Source: Aaosphaeria pasadenensis
Lineage: Eukaryota; Ascomycota; Dothideomycetes; Pleosporales
Length of the DNA stretch: 64,000 nucleotides
Assembly: GCA_022813625.1 (NCBI GenBank)
Contig: JAKLMB010000018.1
Span: 496,001 to 560,000 of the forward strand
Direction: 5' to 3'
Notes under the pieces: model-generated
The model's database searches: none
Seen by the model: the letters and a program-made list of their open reading frames with translations, nothing else
What the model was told of the DNA's origin: nothing
Translations under genes and position numbers: made by a program
Shown here: piece by piece, positions 10,377 through 21,166 of the stretch
How positions within the stretch are numbered: position 1 is the first letter of the stretch
Layout: each line of letters begins with the position of its first letter

Positions 10377-11181
10377 CTAGTCATACCTCCTCGTCTCGCT
10401 GGCCTGGTCCGCCTCCCGCTGCAGCCTGTTCTCGTCCGCAGCGCGCTGGAGCGTCTGCGCGCGCGTCTCCTTCTTCTGCGCCGAGAGCCGCTTCGCGAGG
10501 TCCCCTGCCGAGGCCGCGGATTGGTGTTTATTCGCTCGTGCCTGTGTGTATTGCGTTTCTTGTTGGAACTTGTTTGCGAAGTTGGGTGTGTGGTTGGGGG
10601 AGTCAAGGTGGCAGCCTTGGTTCTTGGGGGGGTGAGGGGAGGGGAAGGAAGGGAAGGGGTATGGGAAATGGATGAAATGGAAAGGTAGGTGAGTTGAGAA
10701 GAAGAAGGGAAGAGGAAGAGGTGAGGATTCAAAACCACGCTGTCGTCGTCATGTACTTTGGCTTCGGCGTCGGTTTCGACTTCGGCTTCGTCCTTGATCT
10801 CGACACCGACTTCGACCTCGTGGTTCCTTTTCCGTTTCCTTCTTCTTCTCTTTCTCCATCTCCTTCCCTTCCATCATCCCAGTCGTCGAATGACAACGAA
10901 GACGAGGATGATAGGGATGTCACTTTACGCACCTCAGCAGCCTTCGCAGCAGCGCTCCTTGCATCGTCTCCTCCTGCGCCCGCCGTCGAGTCTCCTAACG
11001 TCCGGCCCGGTCCGCCTACTTTCGGGTACGACTGTTTCGATTTGGCGCTCGCGGGGAGTGACGCTTTGGCGGGTGTCGATGTGCTGTTGTTGTTGGCGCC
11101 CGCGGGTGTGGTGCCGCCGACGACGCGGCCCGGGCCGGCGAAGTTGTCGTCCTTGGACTCTTTGCCGCAGAGGTTGCCCAT
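10377..11181 (-). CDS. Small predicted N-myristoylated protein, MGNLCG type
   Basis: Two exons: 11181-10929 and 10504-10377; 126 aa. The N-terminus MGNLCGKES has Gly2 for myristoylation and Cys5 for palmitoylation, so a dual lipid anchor to the plasma or vacuolar membrane is expected. The middle is Ala/Ser/Thr-rich with two similar GGPGR/GPGRVVGG-type segments. The C-terminus is a charged helix reading DLAKRLSAQKKETRAQTLQR. The chosen splice (donor GTAAAG, acceptor CGGCAG, phase 1) joins AAAKAAEV to RDLAKRL. A donor GTGCGT six bases earlier is an alternative but is out of phase with this acceptor. I recall similar short MGN-C-GKE proteins as conserved hypotheticals in filamentous fungi; the function is unknown. 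The intron is long (424 nt), so an extra small exon is possible. Confidence 0.65.
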
Positions 11182-12362
11182 TGCGATTGGGGGGTTGGGG
11201 TGGCGGTTGCGACTGTGGTTGTTGTTGTTGTCCGTTGGTGGAAGGTTAGATGTGGAGGTGAGTGAGGTGTGGGGGAGGTGGTTGTTGCTATCGATTAGGC
11301 GGCGGGTGGAATGGTCAGTCGATCGATGAAAGGGTCGCGCAATGGGTGTGTGTATGTATGAGAGAAGAAGGAGATAGGATTATAGAATGCTATTTCATAT
11401 GGGTGTGTGTAATATTATGTGAAAGTATGGAGGGTAGTTAAGGTGGTGAGTGTTGTTGTCGTGACGGAGGTGAGGTGGGAGCTCAAGCTTGCCGTCTGTC
11501 CCGCGGCAAACGGGTGGCGCCAAGCTGTAGGCGGTCCTTGGGGTTTATATGGGATTGATAGCGTGTGGCTTAGAGGGAAGTCTTAAATGTTCATGGCGGG
11601 AGATGATGGGGTTTTGACGTGGCCATTTGATTATAGAGAGGCATGTTGAATGTAAAGAGTAGTTGTTGCATTGGTATAGCTATTGGGTAGTAGGTATGAT
11701 ATAATGGGAGAGGGTATTGGGTGAACCATGGACTTGGCAGAGGCAGTTGGTGGGGATTTCCCGAGTCCCAGGTACAAGTTCATGTGCAATAAACGACAAC
11801 ACATGCCATTATTTACATCCCTATCCTTATGACATCTAGTATACATACAATATCTCTCTCCTTTCCTATCAATTGATCGATATATTTCTCCATGGAATAA
11901 TTCTACTATGAATAGAAACATGGGTTGCGATGTTCGGCCAGGCTGACCAATGGGAGAACGGCCGTTAGAGCTGAGTGTCCACCACCCCAATTCTGAATTT
12001 CCTGCCCCCACGTGCCTTTTTCACTCTCTTCCTCTCTTTTTCTGCGCAAATCCCAGAAACACTCTCTATCGATCTCTACCCACTATATCCACATAATTTC
12101 TCGTTTGATTATTACATACATACCTCTCGTACTCTCTACACTAGATTTCTGGGTCCACATTAGCTTTTGAACGTTGACTGTGCTGTGATGCAATCCACCC
12201 CCATATCCTGGTGAGTGAGTACTGTGCTGGACACCCATCACCACCACCACCTCACCACCCAAACAACCTCACTTTTCATAATTTTCCCACCCTCCCCCGC
12301 TACTCTCTCCCTTTCTCACCCTCTCACTCTATCTCTCTCAAGCCTCGCCATCCGCGGAAATC
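11182..12362. other. Divergent promoter region
   Basis: No gene. It is shared upstream space of the MGNLCG gene (minus) and the zinc-finger gene (plus). The 350 nt before 12363 are strongly pyrimidine-rich (CTCTCTCCCTTTCTC), as is usual before fungal start codons. TTGTTGTTGTTG runs near 11219-11230 are probably in the 5' UTR of the minus-strand gene. Confidence 0.55.
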
Positions 12363-14529
12363 ATGGCTCACTCTTTTTCAGATCCTTTCTGCGACAACGA
12401 CAGCACTTTCGGCGAGGACAGCTCCCTCTTTTGTACTGAACCGGGCATGTTCACTTCGACACCATCCCTCGCTGGCACAAAGCGCGACGTCGGAAATGTG
12501 ACAGAACACTGTCAAACCACTGGCTCGGCCCTTCCCGGTGAGCACCAAGCTGGAGCTGTCGGCCACGTCGACCCTCAAACCCTCTGCTGCACATCCTGCT
12601 GCCCGGACCCGTCTCCCCGCGACGCTGCTGACGGTTCGCGGCCCTCGAAACGCAGGAAGGGTTCTGCCGCCGAGCCAGTGACCATCAGCTCAGACCAGCA
12701 GTTCCCCGACATCTGCTTCGAGCAGTTCTGCCAAGATTGTGGTGAACTAGATGCCGCCTCTTGTACCTCCCCTTGCCCGGTACCATGTCCGGGCGACGAC
12801 GGCTGCGATGGTGACGATGCGTGTTGGGATCCACACTGTGATCAGTCTCCGCAGTGTGCCGATGAGTGCGTGGATCCCGAGTGCAAGAAGTTGACCTGCC
12901 CCAACGACCCTTGCTTCTGCCAGAAGTGCGGTGTTCAGCCGTGTCCCCTGGGTGATGTGAACAGTGAATGTCATCAGGCGCATACTGCTCCTACTGCCAC
13001 CGGCACCATCTACTGCTTCGACAATGCACCCTGTCACTTCCAAGAGGGTCGTCACCTCGGTAATATCGGTCTTGATGCTTATGAGGGATACCCATGCTTC
13101 TCCCAGAACCACAGTGCAACGACGGATCTTCGAGATAGGACGGCTCAGCCGTCAAGTCTCAGTACGCCTGTCCTGTCGCCGAGTAACTACACATCACTGG
13201 AGAGTGCTTTCAGCTCTCAGTCGTCTCCTGCCCCCGGCCAAACATCCGCAGCGCCTCACTGCTTCTTGAACATCCCAGACGACCACTGCCACATCGGCCA
13301 CTCGTGCTGCCATGGACCGAGTCGAGCCTGTGCAGACTTTTCGACGGCGCCTCAAGAGAATTTCGACATTTGGAAGTTGTCGTTGGGTCATGATAACGCC
13401 TTTGGTGGCGCAAACTCGTATAGTAATCTGAATTTCGGATTACATACTAGCCAACCATCGACCATGTCACTTGATCAAGCGCTATCCTCGAACACAACCC
13501 CACTCGACCACAGCATGCAGACACAGATGTTCGACTTCAACAACTCATCTTGGATGCTTCCAGATGCTCAGCAGTTCAATATGCTGCAGAATCCGGTCCC
13601 GGGTCATGTGAACAAGCTAGATTATCTCGCCTCAGCGGTGCAAGCCGATGCTATGAACTTAATATCGCCTATCTCAAGCGCAACGCCTGGATTCAGCTTC
13701 CCTACGGCTTCTGACATCCCTAGCGACTCGTCTTCAGCCAATGTATGCAAATGGCAACTCGGACCAAACATGATCTGTCACCAGGTCTTCGATACCGCCG
13801 AAGCTCTCCACAAACACGTCAAATCCGCCCATGTAGACCATTGCACGCGCTGCTTCTGCCAATGGCAAGGTTGCGAATCGTCCGAGAAGGACTTCAAACA
13901 GCGCTCTAAGCTCTCCCGCCATCTCCTCGGGCACGCAGGCTACCGACCATACGCCTGCAGCTTCAAGGCATGCAACAAGACCTTCGCCACGAACCAGGCC
14001 AAAGACAACCACGAACGCACGCACACAGGCGACCGACCATACGTGTGCGATCGGTGCGGCTACACGACGACCACGCACACGCAGCTCCAAACCCACATCT
14101 CCGCCCTCCATCTCAACCAGAAGCCGCACAAATGCCGCTTCTGCGACTTCACGTGCGCCGACAGCTCGAACCTCAGCAAACACGAGCGCACGCATCAGGT
14201 ACATTCTCTCTCTTTCCATTCTTCTTCATTCGAATATTGAGTATCTGTACTAACCCCGCCGTCCCGTACAGACTCTCCGACCCTACCGCTGCCCCCACCC
14301 AGCCTGCACATTCAAGCCCGACTGCCGGTGGGAGAACCTCAAGCGACACCTCCGACGCAGCGGCCACTGCCCGGAGCTGCTCCAGGAGGGCAGCCAGGAG
14401 TACAAGGACTACCGCGAGGGCGTGCGGCGCGAGATCGACGACTGGCACCGGCGGAACGAGGGCGGCACCGGCATCGTCGGGTCGAGGAGGAGGGGTGGGA
14501 GCGTCGCGGTCAGCGTGAAGAGCGGGTGA
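12363..14529 (+). CDS. C2H2 zinc-finger transcription factor with Cys-rich N-terminal half
   Basis: Two exons: 12363-14198 and 14272-14529; the intron has a perfect TACTAAC branch point. The protein is 697 aa. Residues 75-215 are extremely cysteine-rich: CCTSCCPD, then about 18 Cys within roughly 85 residues, including CWDPHCDQSPQC and CFCQKCGVQPC. The middle is Ser/Asn/Gln-rich and activation-domain-like. About six C2H2 fingers occupy 461-643: CKWQ...H-H, CQWQGC...H-H, YACSFKAC...HERTH, YVCDRC...H, HKCRFC...SSNLSKHERTH, and YRCPHPAC...KRHLRRSGHC, which lies wholly in exon 2. Paired CxWxxC-type first fingers followed by classical ones recall zinc-responsive Zap1/ZafA-like regulators. With the Cys-rich block this suggests metal sensing, as inference only. 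A nuclear sequence-specific regulator is the firm part of the call. Confidence 0.88.
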
Positions 14530-17500
14530 TGGAGATGGATAGGGACGGAGCGTCTTGTGTGGTTGGCGTTTTTTATATCAATATCGGCGACATGAACGAA
14601 GAACGATGAGGATGAATACCATATATGCACGGTATATGTGTACATGAGAACATACATATGAACATCAAAAAATAAATAAAAGAACATTCAATAAAACGGT
14701 TTCCCACAATTCACGTACACACAAGTAAGACCAACTCTCATGATGCCAAAAAGGACTTACTCCCTTTTACTCCCTACCAGATAGATATACTGTATGAAGC
14801 TCATGAGAAAGAATTAATAAATCTTTACAGACCTTATTCATATTAGACAAGTAGAAACACTAGAACACACAAATGATCAATCCATCCTCTTCCCTTTCGT
14901 TCTTCCCATCCAGTGGTAAGTCACGCTTCCCTATCACATTGTCTATTCAACTGAGACCATAAAGATGGACAGTTACGATATGTGACCAAGCATTCATAGC
15001 CCATGGAAGGGAAGGTCATAGCGATTTTGCTCTACTTTACTTTGCTTTGCTTTGCTGTGTTGTGCCATACTGTGTGCGATATAATTTGCCGATATGGTTG
15101 CGTGGTTGGAGGGTGGAGGGTGAATGCTAGGTAAATCACAGCTATCATGCGTAAAAATGAAATCGGATAAAAGACGCCATTTACCCATCGAGAATTTCAA
15201 TTGTGCTTTTTCATGTTTTGTTGTTGTTATGTTTTGTGGCTTATGGTTTTATGGTTCATGTATACCATGATATCAATGAAAGTTTATAGTCATAAACTTG
15301 AGGTTCAAGTAATAATAAAATTAATTGACCAACGCCAACACACATACCTACTAACATATCATTAAGGTTTATTATTTCAGAGAGTCTTGATATTGTCAAA
15401 GTTTAATTTTTGTTTTTCAAATATCTATCGTTGGTGGGGTATATGCTATTCTATTGTATCAACAGAATGTCCCTAATGTATGTCCATCACAATCGCGGAG
15501 GCACAGCAGCTACGAACACAAATAGCAGGGTAAATGCCAAACAAACTATACCAACAGCCTCCTCCGAAGCTTTCAGCGCGTACGCGTGTTTGCACATCGC
15601 ATAAACCGCCCTCTCCCATACGTGGATCTCGGTGGATGGATAAAGATGGTTTGTACGACACGTTCACACATTGCTCCACCACCCTATACTCCATACCACG
15701 AACGATAACGAACAGTTCAGTTCTATAACCATCCCCTCATTAGATCCTTAACGGGAAGGCTGGATCGGTGATATTACAAATATCCGCTTTTCTTTGTATT
15801 CAATTCAAACTCTATTCTTCGCTTCGCCAGTTCCATTATAGATATCTCGTCCTTGTATACCATACCTCAGGTACGAACAACCCCTCACGCGCTCAAACAG
15901 AGATACAACACCCATGGGGGAAGACAGACCACTTCTGGTATCGACAAGGTACCTACCTAAGTGTTCGGAGAATTTGCATTTCGGTGGTGGTGTTTGGGAC
16001 GCTGGGTGTTGGGGATGTGATTGGACGGGCTGGTCGAAGGCATGATGATGCCGGCGCACGTATGCGTGTGCGTGCGGAGGGGAACCAGTTATCGTCTACG
16101 GAGCGTGGTATGGAGAGAGAGATGGTTTGGAACTGTGCGATCGTGCGGGTCTTGGAAGTGTGGATGTGTGGTGCGGAGGTTGATGCTTCGTGATGGATTG
16201 GGATTATACCTCTACGTGTTGCGCCGTCGCGGAGGTAGTCATGACGAGGAAGATGTGCTGTCGATTTACAAATGCAAAGGACGCCTTATGGATACGACCG
16301 ACCGACCGAATGACCGCTCGACTGTGATCGGCAGTCGAATTTGCGGTCCAATACGTACGAAAAAAACTAAGATGGCGATGCATGATAGAGGCTCTGCGAT
16401 GATCCTGTCTGCTGGACTACCACTACTTCCCTCCTAGGCAAAGCTGTAGAAGAATTCTTTGTTACGCGGCGGGGAAGCGGAAAGCTGATCGCAACTGTGT
16501 ATGTACCTCGTAGGTAGAGTGTCTAGATACATACGCGAAGTCCGTCGCGATGGACGATCGCATGTATGTAGCAAGGCATGTATGCATACGTCCCTCAAGC
16601 AAGCCAGCTGGCCGGTCGCCTAAACTATTTACAATAATGCCCACCTACCTCTTAGAACCGACCGTCGATCATGAGAAAACCTCCGATTCGATGGCGCGGA
16701 GCTCACGGTATGCAGTCACTTTGTTTGCATTGTTGAACTGTACAGGAAGAGGTACTTAGTCGTTACTTTCCGTAGCGCTGACTACATACATACATACATA
16801 CTTTGCACTGTGGGGATGGAGGTAGGATCTCACGGGTGGGGTTTGATTCGATGAGTTTTCTAGCTGTTTTCTCTATGATCTGTCTCGTACGGCAGGGCAG
16901 ACAGTAAGGAGAGAATAGGGAGGCTTGCTGTCGTGGGTACCTTGTGTGAGAGAGAGAGGAGAAGGTATACCTCGCAAGGAGCGATCCTTGCGCATGAAGT
17001 TGAGGGTGGGGAATTGTGTGTCGTCGGTCGTCGGAGGATGTGCTCGTCCGTCCCAGGTAGGTGGCTCGTTTCGTTGGTTGAACTGTGTATGTAGGGACTC
17101 CGTACCTAGGTAGATGGCCATGCCATGGTAGCACAGGAAGAGGGGAGGGTGCAGTTCGTTACGTCCCTTTCCCCGGCATTCAAAGAGTCAATTCGGAAGC
17201 TTCATTTGTATATTTACAGTCACAGGCGCATGGGAAAGACGATTTGAGTTTTGTAGACGAACGTAAGGTGGTGGTACGGAGTACCTGAAGACGACAGCTA
17301 TGGACTAGGTATACCTAGATGTTATCACATCTACAGCGCATCACAGCAGCGGCATTATGTGAGGCTCTACAAAGATGGATGCGAGGTTCAGGCACATGCA
17401 TGGCAACTTCATGCGAGCTCTCTCCACTTTGGTCTGTTCTTGGTCTGAACCGGTCTGTATGGCTAGCGAGAACCAGAACCCAAGTCAACTATTAGTGCGC

Positions 17501-19216
17501 TAATCTGATAAAACGTGGGAAAATCTGGTAGAGACGGATTCATGTTTTCAAATAGCTGGGTGATTTGTCGCTTCTGCAGAATGTCAAAATGTAAGCGCGT
17601 AAGTATCCAGAATTGGAAGATGCGGGCGTCATGCAACCAAGCGCCGTCCAAAGTTCATTTGATTAATTGTTTTGATTGATTGATTGCATATACGAAGGAG
17701 ATGGTTACTGGAATTGTCTTCTTTGCTGCGTACGCGATCATACATGCAGTCATGGGGCGGGCAGGCAGGTAAGGCGAGGGTAGGTAAGGATAGTAGCCTG
17801 CAGGTGTATGCATGATGAAAAGCAAGGTGTCTACGCGATGGACGATGGGAAGAGCTTAGAGGAGTCTGGAGTAACTATGGAATCACGCTTGTACGGGATA
17901 GGGAGCTCTGAACGTTGGGGGTACCGGACTTTGTACCACCTTAGACTACTGTGGCTCGCTCTCCAGAACATCTCCAATGTACAAAGTACACGACATTAGG
18001 TGAGGGGCGATGGGATAGGATAGGTCGCAGGGAGCTTCATCGGAGAGATTTGGTCGACCGGGCGCTGAAACATGCATCCATGGCGATGATTGCGACGCAC
18101 GCTGGCGATGAGATTGCTTGGGACGACTGCGACGAGGTTGCAACGGTTTGGAACGAGGAGAACAGGAGCGAGCTCAAAGAGAGAGAGATTGAGGGTAAAA
18201 CTATTGCCGTTGTATCAATAATAGTCGGTAAATTTAGCAACCTGACGACGAGTTTGGAGTTAGGAGAATCCCCCAAACTGCTAAACTGCCGAGACTGTTC
18301 ATTTCCCTCAAGACGACATGGCCAATCATAGGGGGTCGACTCTCCTTTGCTCTCTCTTTGAAATGACGGGAGAAAGATTGAAGCTCGACGGGGCCTCCAT
18401 CCGTCCACCCTGGCCCTTGCGCAAGAGTCGAATTCTGATTGATTGGGCGCTGGCGACGATGCCAGACTTGATGCCGCTTGTGGCTTGAAGCGATAATAGC
18501 GACCCCTTGATCCCTGATCCCATCCCATCTTTTGCTCTCTTGCCGACGTGCGTGTGTGTTTCTGGTCTGGTCTTGGTGCTGGCTGGTTTGTGCTTCTGCT
18601 TTCTGTGCCTGTGCCTGTGCTGCTAGTTATTGTTTCTGGTGTTGCTGCTGCTTTGCTTCTGCTCTCCTTCTCTGGTCGCGCGCTTCCTCCACTGCTTCGT
18701 TCGTTCGTCCGGTCGTTCGCAGCTCGCCAACCCTCACCCTCCCTCCGTCCTCTCTCTACCTCTAATATCTCTCTTACTCTTGCCACGGCCAGTGCCTGCA
18801 GTTGCTATCCAACTAACCCAGTCGCTCTTTACCTTCCTTCTTCTCTGCGGCCTGAGCCACTCTTTTCCCCTTCTCAGCCCGATTCTTAAAGCATAACCCC
18901 CAGGGCTCCTCTTACACTGTACACCACAACCTCTCCAAGAGGCCTTTTTATCCACCACACCGTTTTAATAATTAGATAAAAAGAACCGCAACCCCCGCTC
19001 GCCTCCTCTCGCACCTTTCCTTCCCAGGACGGCCTTCGAAGCTGTCTCGAATGGACTCATAGACCTCTCCTGGCCTTCCACGCGTGCGATCCTCAGTCGT
19101 ATGAACAGCCGCTCCTGACGGCCGCGACCACGACCACGACTTCCACCGTCGCCATTGAACATTGTGCACGCTTCCAGACGATCCATCGCTTGTGCATCCA
19201 GCTTCGATCCCCCATC
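14530..19216. other. Gene-poor stretch, about 4.7 kb
   Basis: I see no convincing gene on either strand. ORFs here are short, start-poor and without family resemblance. The left end carries AATAAA-like signals (14667, 14688) for the zinc-finger gene. From about 15.9 to 17.8 kb there are many TACCTAGGTA-like half-sites (GGTACCTACCTAAG near 15949, GTACCTAGGTAG at 17102, CTAGGTATACCTAG near 17307). A TACA microsatellite lies at about 16785-16802. The last 700 nt are pyrimidine-rich and form the promoter and long 5' UTR of the SH3 gene. Confidence 0.55.
16785..16802. repeat. (TACA)n microsatellite
   Basis: Four and a half TACA units in noncoding sequence. Confidence 0.75.
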
Positions 19217-21166
19217 ATGGACCCTCATCGCTCGAGCAGCCGTTGCTGCGATGTCCAACCGTCCCTGAACCGCCATGATTCCAGGAGCTCTCGGCACCAG
19301 AAGTATCCTTCGACGCGCTCCGTTGCTCTAGCTATCCTCGCAGCCTCAGTTCCAGTGACCATGGCCCAGAAGTGCATATCTCTCGACGGCACCACGACAT
19401 GCCCGGCATTCAACAAGGCCAGCATCAGTACTGGCCTGTCGAATCTCTTGTACGTGTAACCTCACGTCAGCCTCGTGCTGGGCCCCGAACATGCATGCTA
19501 ATTAAATCCCGCCTTCAGCCCTTTCCTCTCCTTCGTATCAGATATACAGAGCTTCGACAATCAGTTTCGGCAGTATATCGCCACGGATTACGCGAGAAAC
19601 AAGTATGCTTCTCCAGATTTAGCTCCCTCGTGCGGGGAGACAGGCCATAGGCACGCGGTCGCTGACGGTTACACAGGTATCAGCAGCTCATCGGATGCTC
19701 GGGCGTCAATCTAACCAACACCACCGAGATCTATGCTCGCTACACCACCACCGTGCTGTGCAATTCCCTGGTCCAGAATTCCGTCCAGAGCTGCAGCCTT
19801 TCGCAAGAGAACTCTCGCCCACTTTGCGCTGATTCATGCGTAAGTTGACGGTGGCGCTGGACGCCAGAATCCCACATGCATGGAGCTGACCCAATTCTAG
19901 GCCAAGTTTGCTATCAGCGAGCAAGAGATCACAGCAAGCCCCGAACTGTGCGGCAATTCGGGAGACAACGCCATCAACCAGATCCGCGCTGATTTCACTA
20001 ACTGCGCTTTGCCGGCGCGCTCATTGAGCGGCACCTGCATCAGCGCTGCCGACAACGAAGCCGCTGAGTGCGGATACCAGTCTAACTTGCCCGGTCTTTG
20101 TTCCTTCTGCGGTTCTAGCTCTCCTAACTCGACCGACTCGTGCTGCGTCAACGCCAACGTCGAAGCTCGCTGCCAGAATGTCGATCTTCCCACCACCACG
20201 TCCATGCCGCCACTCTTCCCATCGTCCACCTCTTCAGGCGCCCCAACCGCAACTTCGGCCGGAGCAGGCGCTGGGTCCGGCTCTGGCCTCTCGGGAGGTG
20301 CTATCGCGGGGATCGTCGTGGGGTCCATCATGGGCGCCTTGATCATCCTCGGTGCGGTCATCTTCTGCTGCCTCCAAGCGCGGAAACGCAAGCAGAGCCA
20401 GAACGGTAGCATTCTGAACTCTCCCTCGCCAGCCCGCCAGGCTGTTTCTGCCCCAGCGATGGGTTACCACGATGGTGCCCCGCCGCCGCCAGTCCTTCCG
20501 GGAGCACGTGTCGCCCGCATGTCAGCCCTCTCTGGATCAAGCTCCTCGGATCGCCAGGACTCTCGAACACGTGGTGCTATGGGAACATACCGTTCTGACG
20601 ATACCTTCTCTTCCCCCGAGTACGGACGGAGCCGTCTCGGAGGCGCACTACCAAAACGTGACGGATCCCTCTCGAGCCACTCCGCACTCGCTGCCACCGA
20701 TGGCCACTCCTCACCACTATCGACCAATCCCGACCGCAACTTTTCTAGCCCAGATGGTGTCGCCTCGGGACAATCAGAGCAGCTGCAATTCTTCAAAGAC
20801 TACTACTCGCAGGATGACATTCACGCAAACGACATTGTCGCGACCCTGTGGGCGTACCAGCCTCGTGCCAACGATGAGTTTGAATTGGAGCGGGGTGACA
20901 TGCTCAAGGTTGTGGGCATTTGGGATGATGGGTGGGCAACTGGTGTGAGAGTGTCCGAGACCGCAGAAGAGTGGGAAGCACGCAAACAAGTGCAACGCGA
21001 TTCGGGCGTCAGCAACGGCAGCAGGAAGTCGAAGATCGAGGACTCCGAGAGCGAGATCAAGGCATTCCCGCTCGTTTGTGTTTGCTTGCCGCAACACTGG
21101 AGGAAGACGATAGAGGGTGACAGCACGGATGCAGGAGGCAGCGGAGGTCCACCTCCCAGCCCCTAA
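19217..21166 (+). CDS. Single-pass membrane protein with cytoplasmic SH3 domain (Fus1-like layout)
   Basis: Four exons: 19217-19449, 19519-19602, 19677-19839, 19901-21166; 581 aa, all phases consistent. A hydrophobic segment (VALAILAASVPVTMAQ, about 35-50) after a basic N-terminus looks like a late signal peptide or anchor. The extracellular part (50-290) is Cys-rich with NxS/T sites and a Ser/Thr/Pro-rich stalk. A Gly-rich transmembrane helix (AIAGIVVGSIMGALIILGAV, about 293-317) is followed by a basic stop-transfer CCLQARKRKQ. The cytoplasmic tail is Ser/Pro-rich with PPPPVLPG. Near the C-terminus an SH3 domain (about 471-545) shows ATLWAYQPRANDEFELERGDML and WDDGWATG. This order of ectodomain, helix, linker and SH3 matches yeast Fus1 and related fungal SH3 proteins that act in polarity or cell fusion. 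Orthology is not proven. The tail ends in GGPPPSP. Confidence 0.87.

Noticed and set aside
10694..11329. 211-codon plus-strand ORF rich in Asp, Phe and Val
   Set aside because: Antisense of the MGNLCG gene and its intron; low-complexity and no family resemblance.
16021..16437. 138-codon plus-strand ORF in the gene-poor region
   Set aside because: Opens without a convincing start context, high Arg/Cys/Val composition typical of chance frames, no splice partners.
18037..18786. 249-codon minus-strand ORF with basic, Ser/Arg-rich product
   Set aside because: It is antisense to the pyrimidine-rich leader of the SH3 gene, has no domain, and its composition follows from the purine-rich complement.
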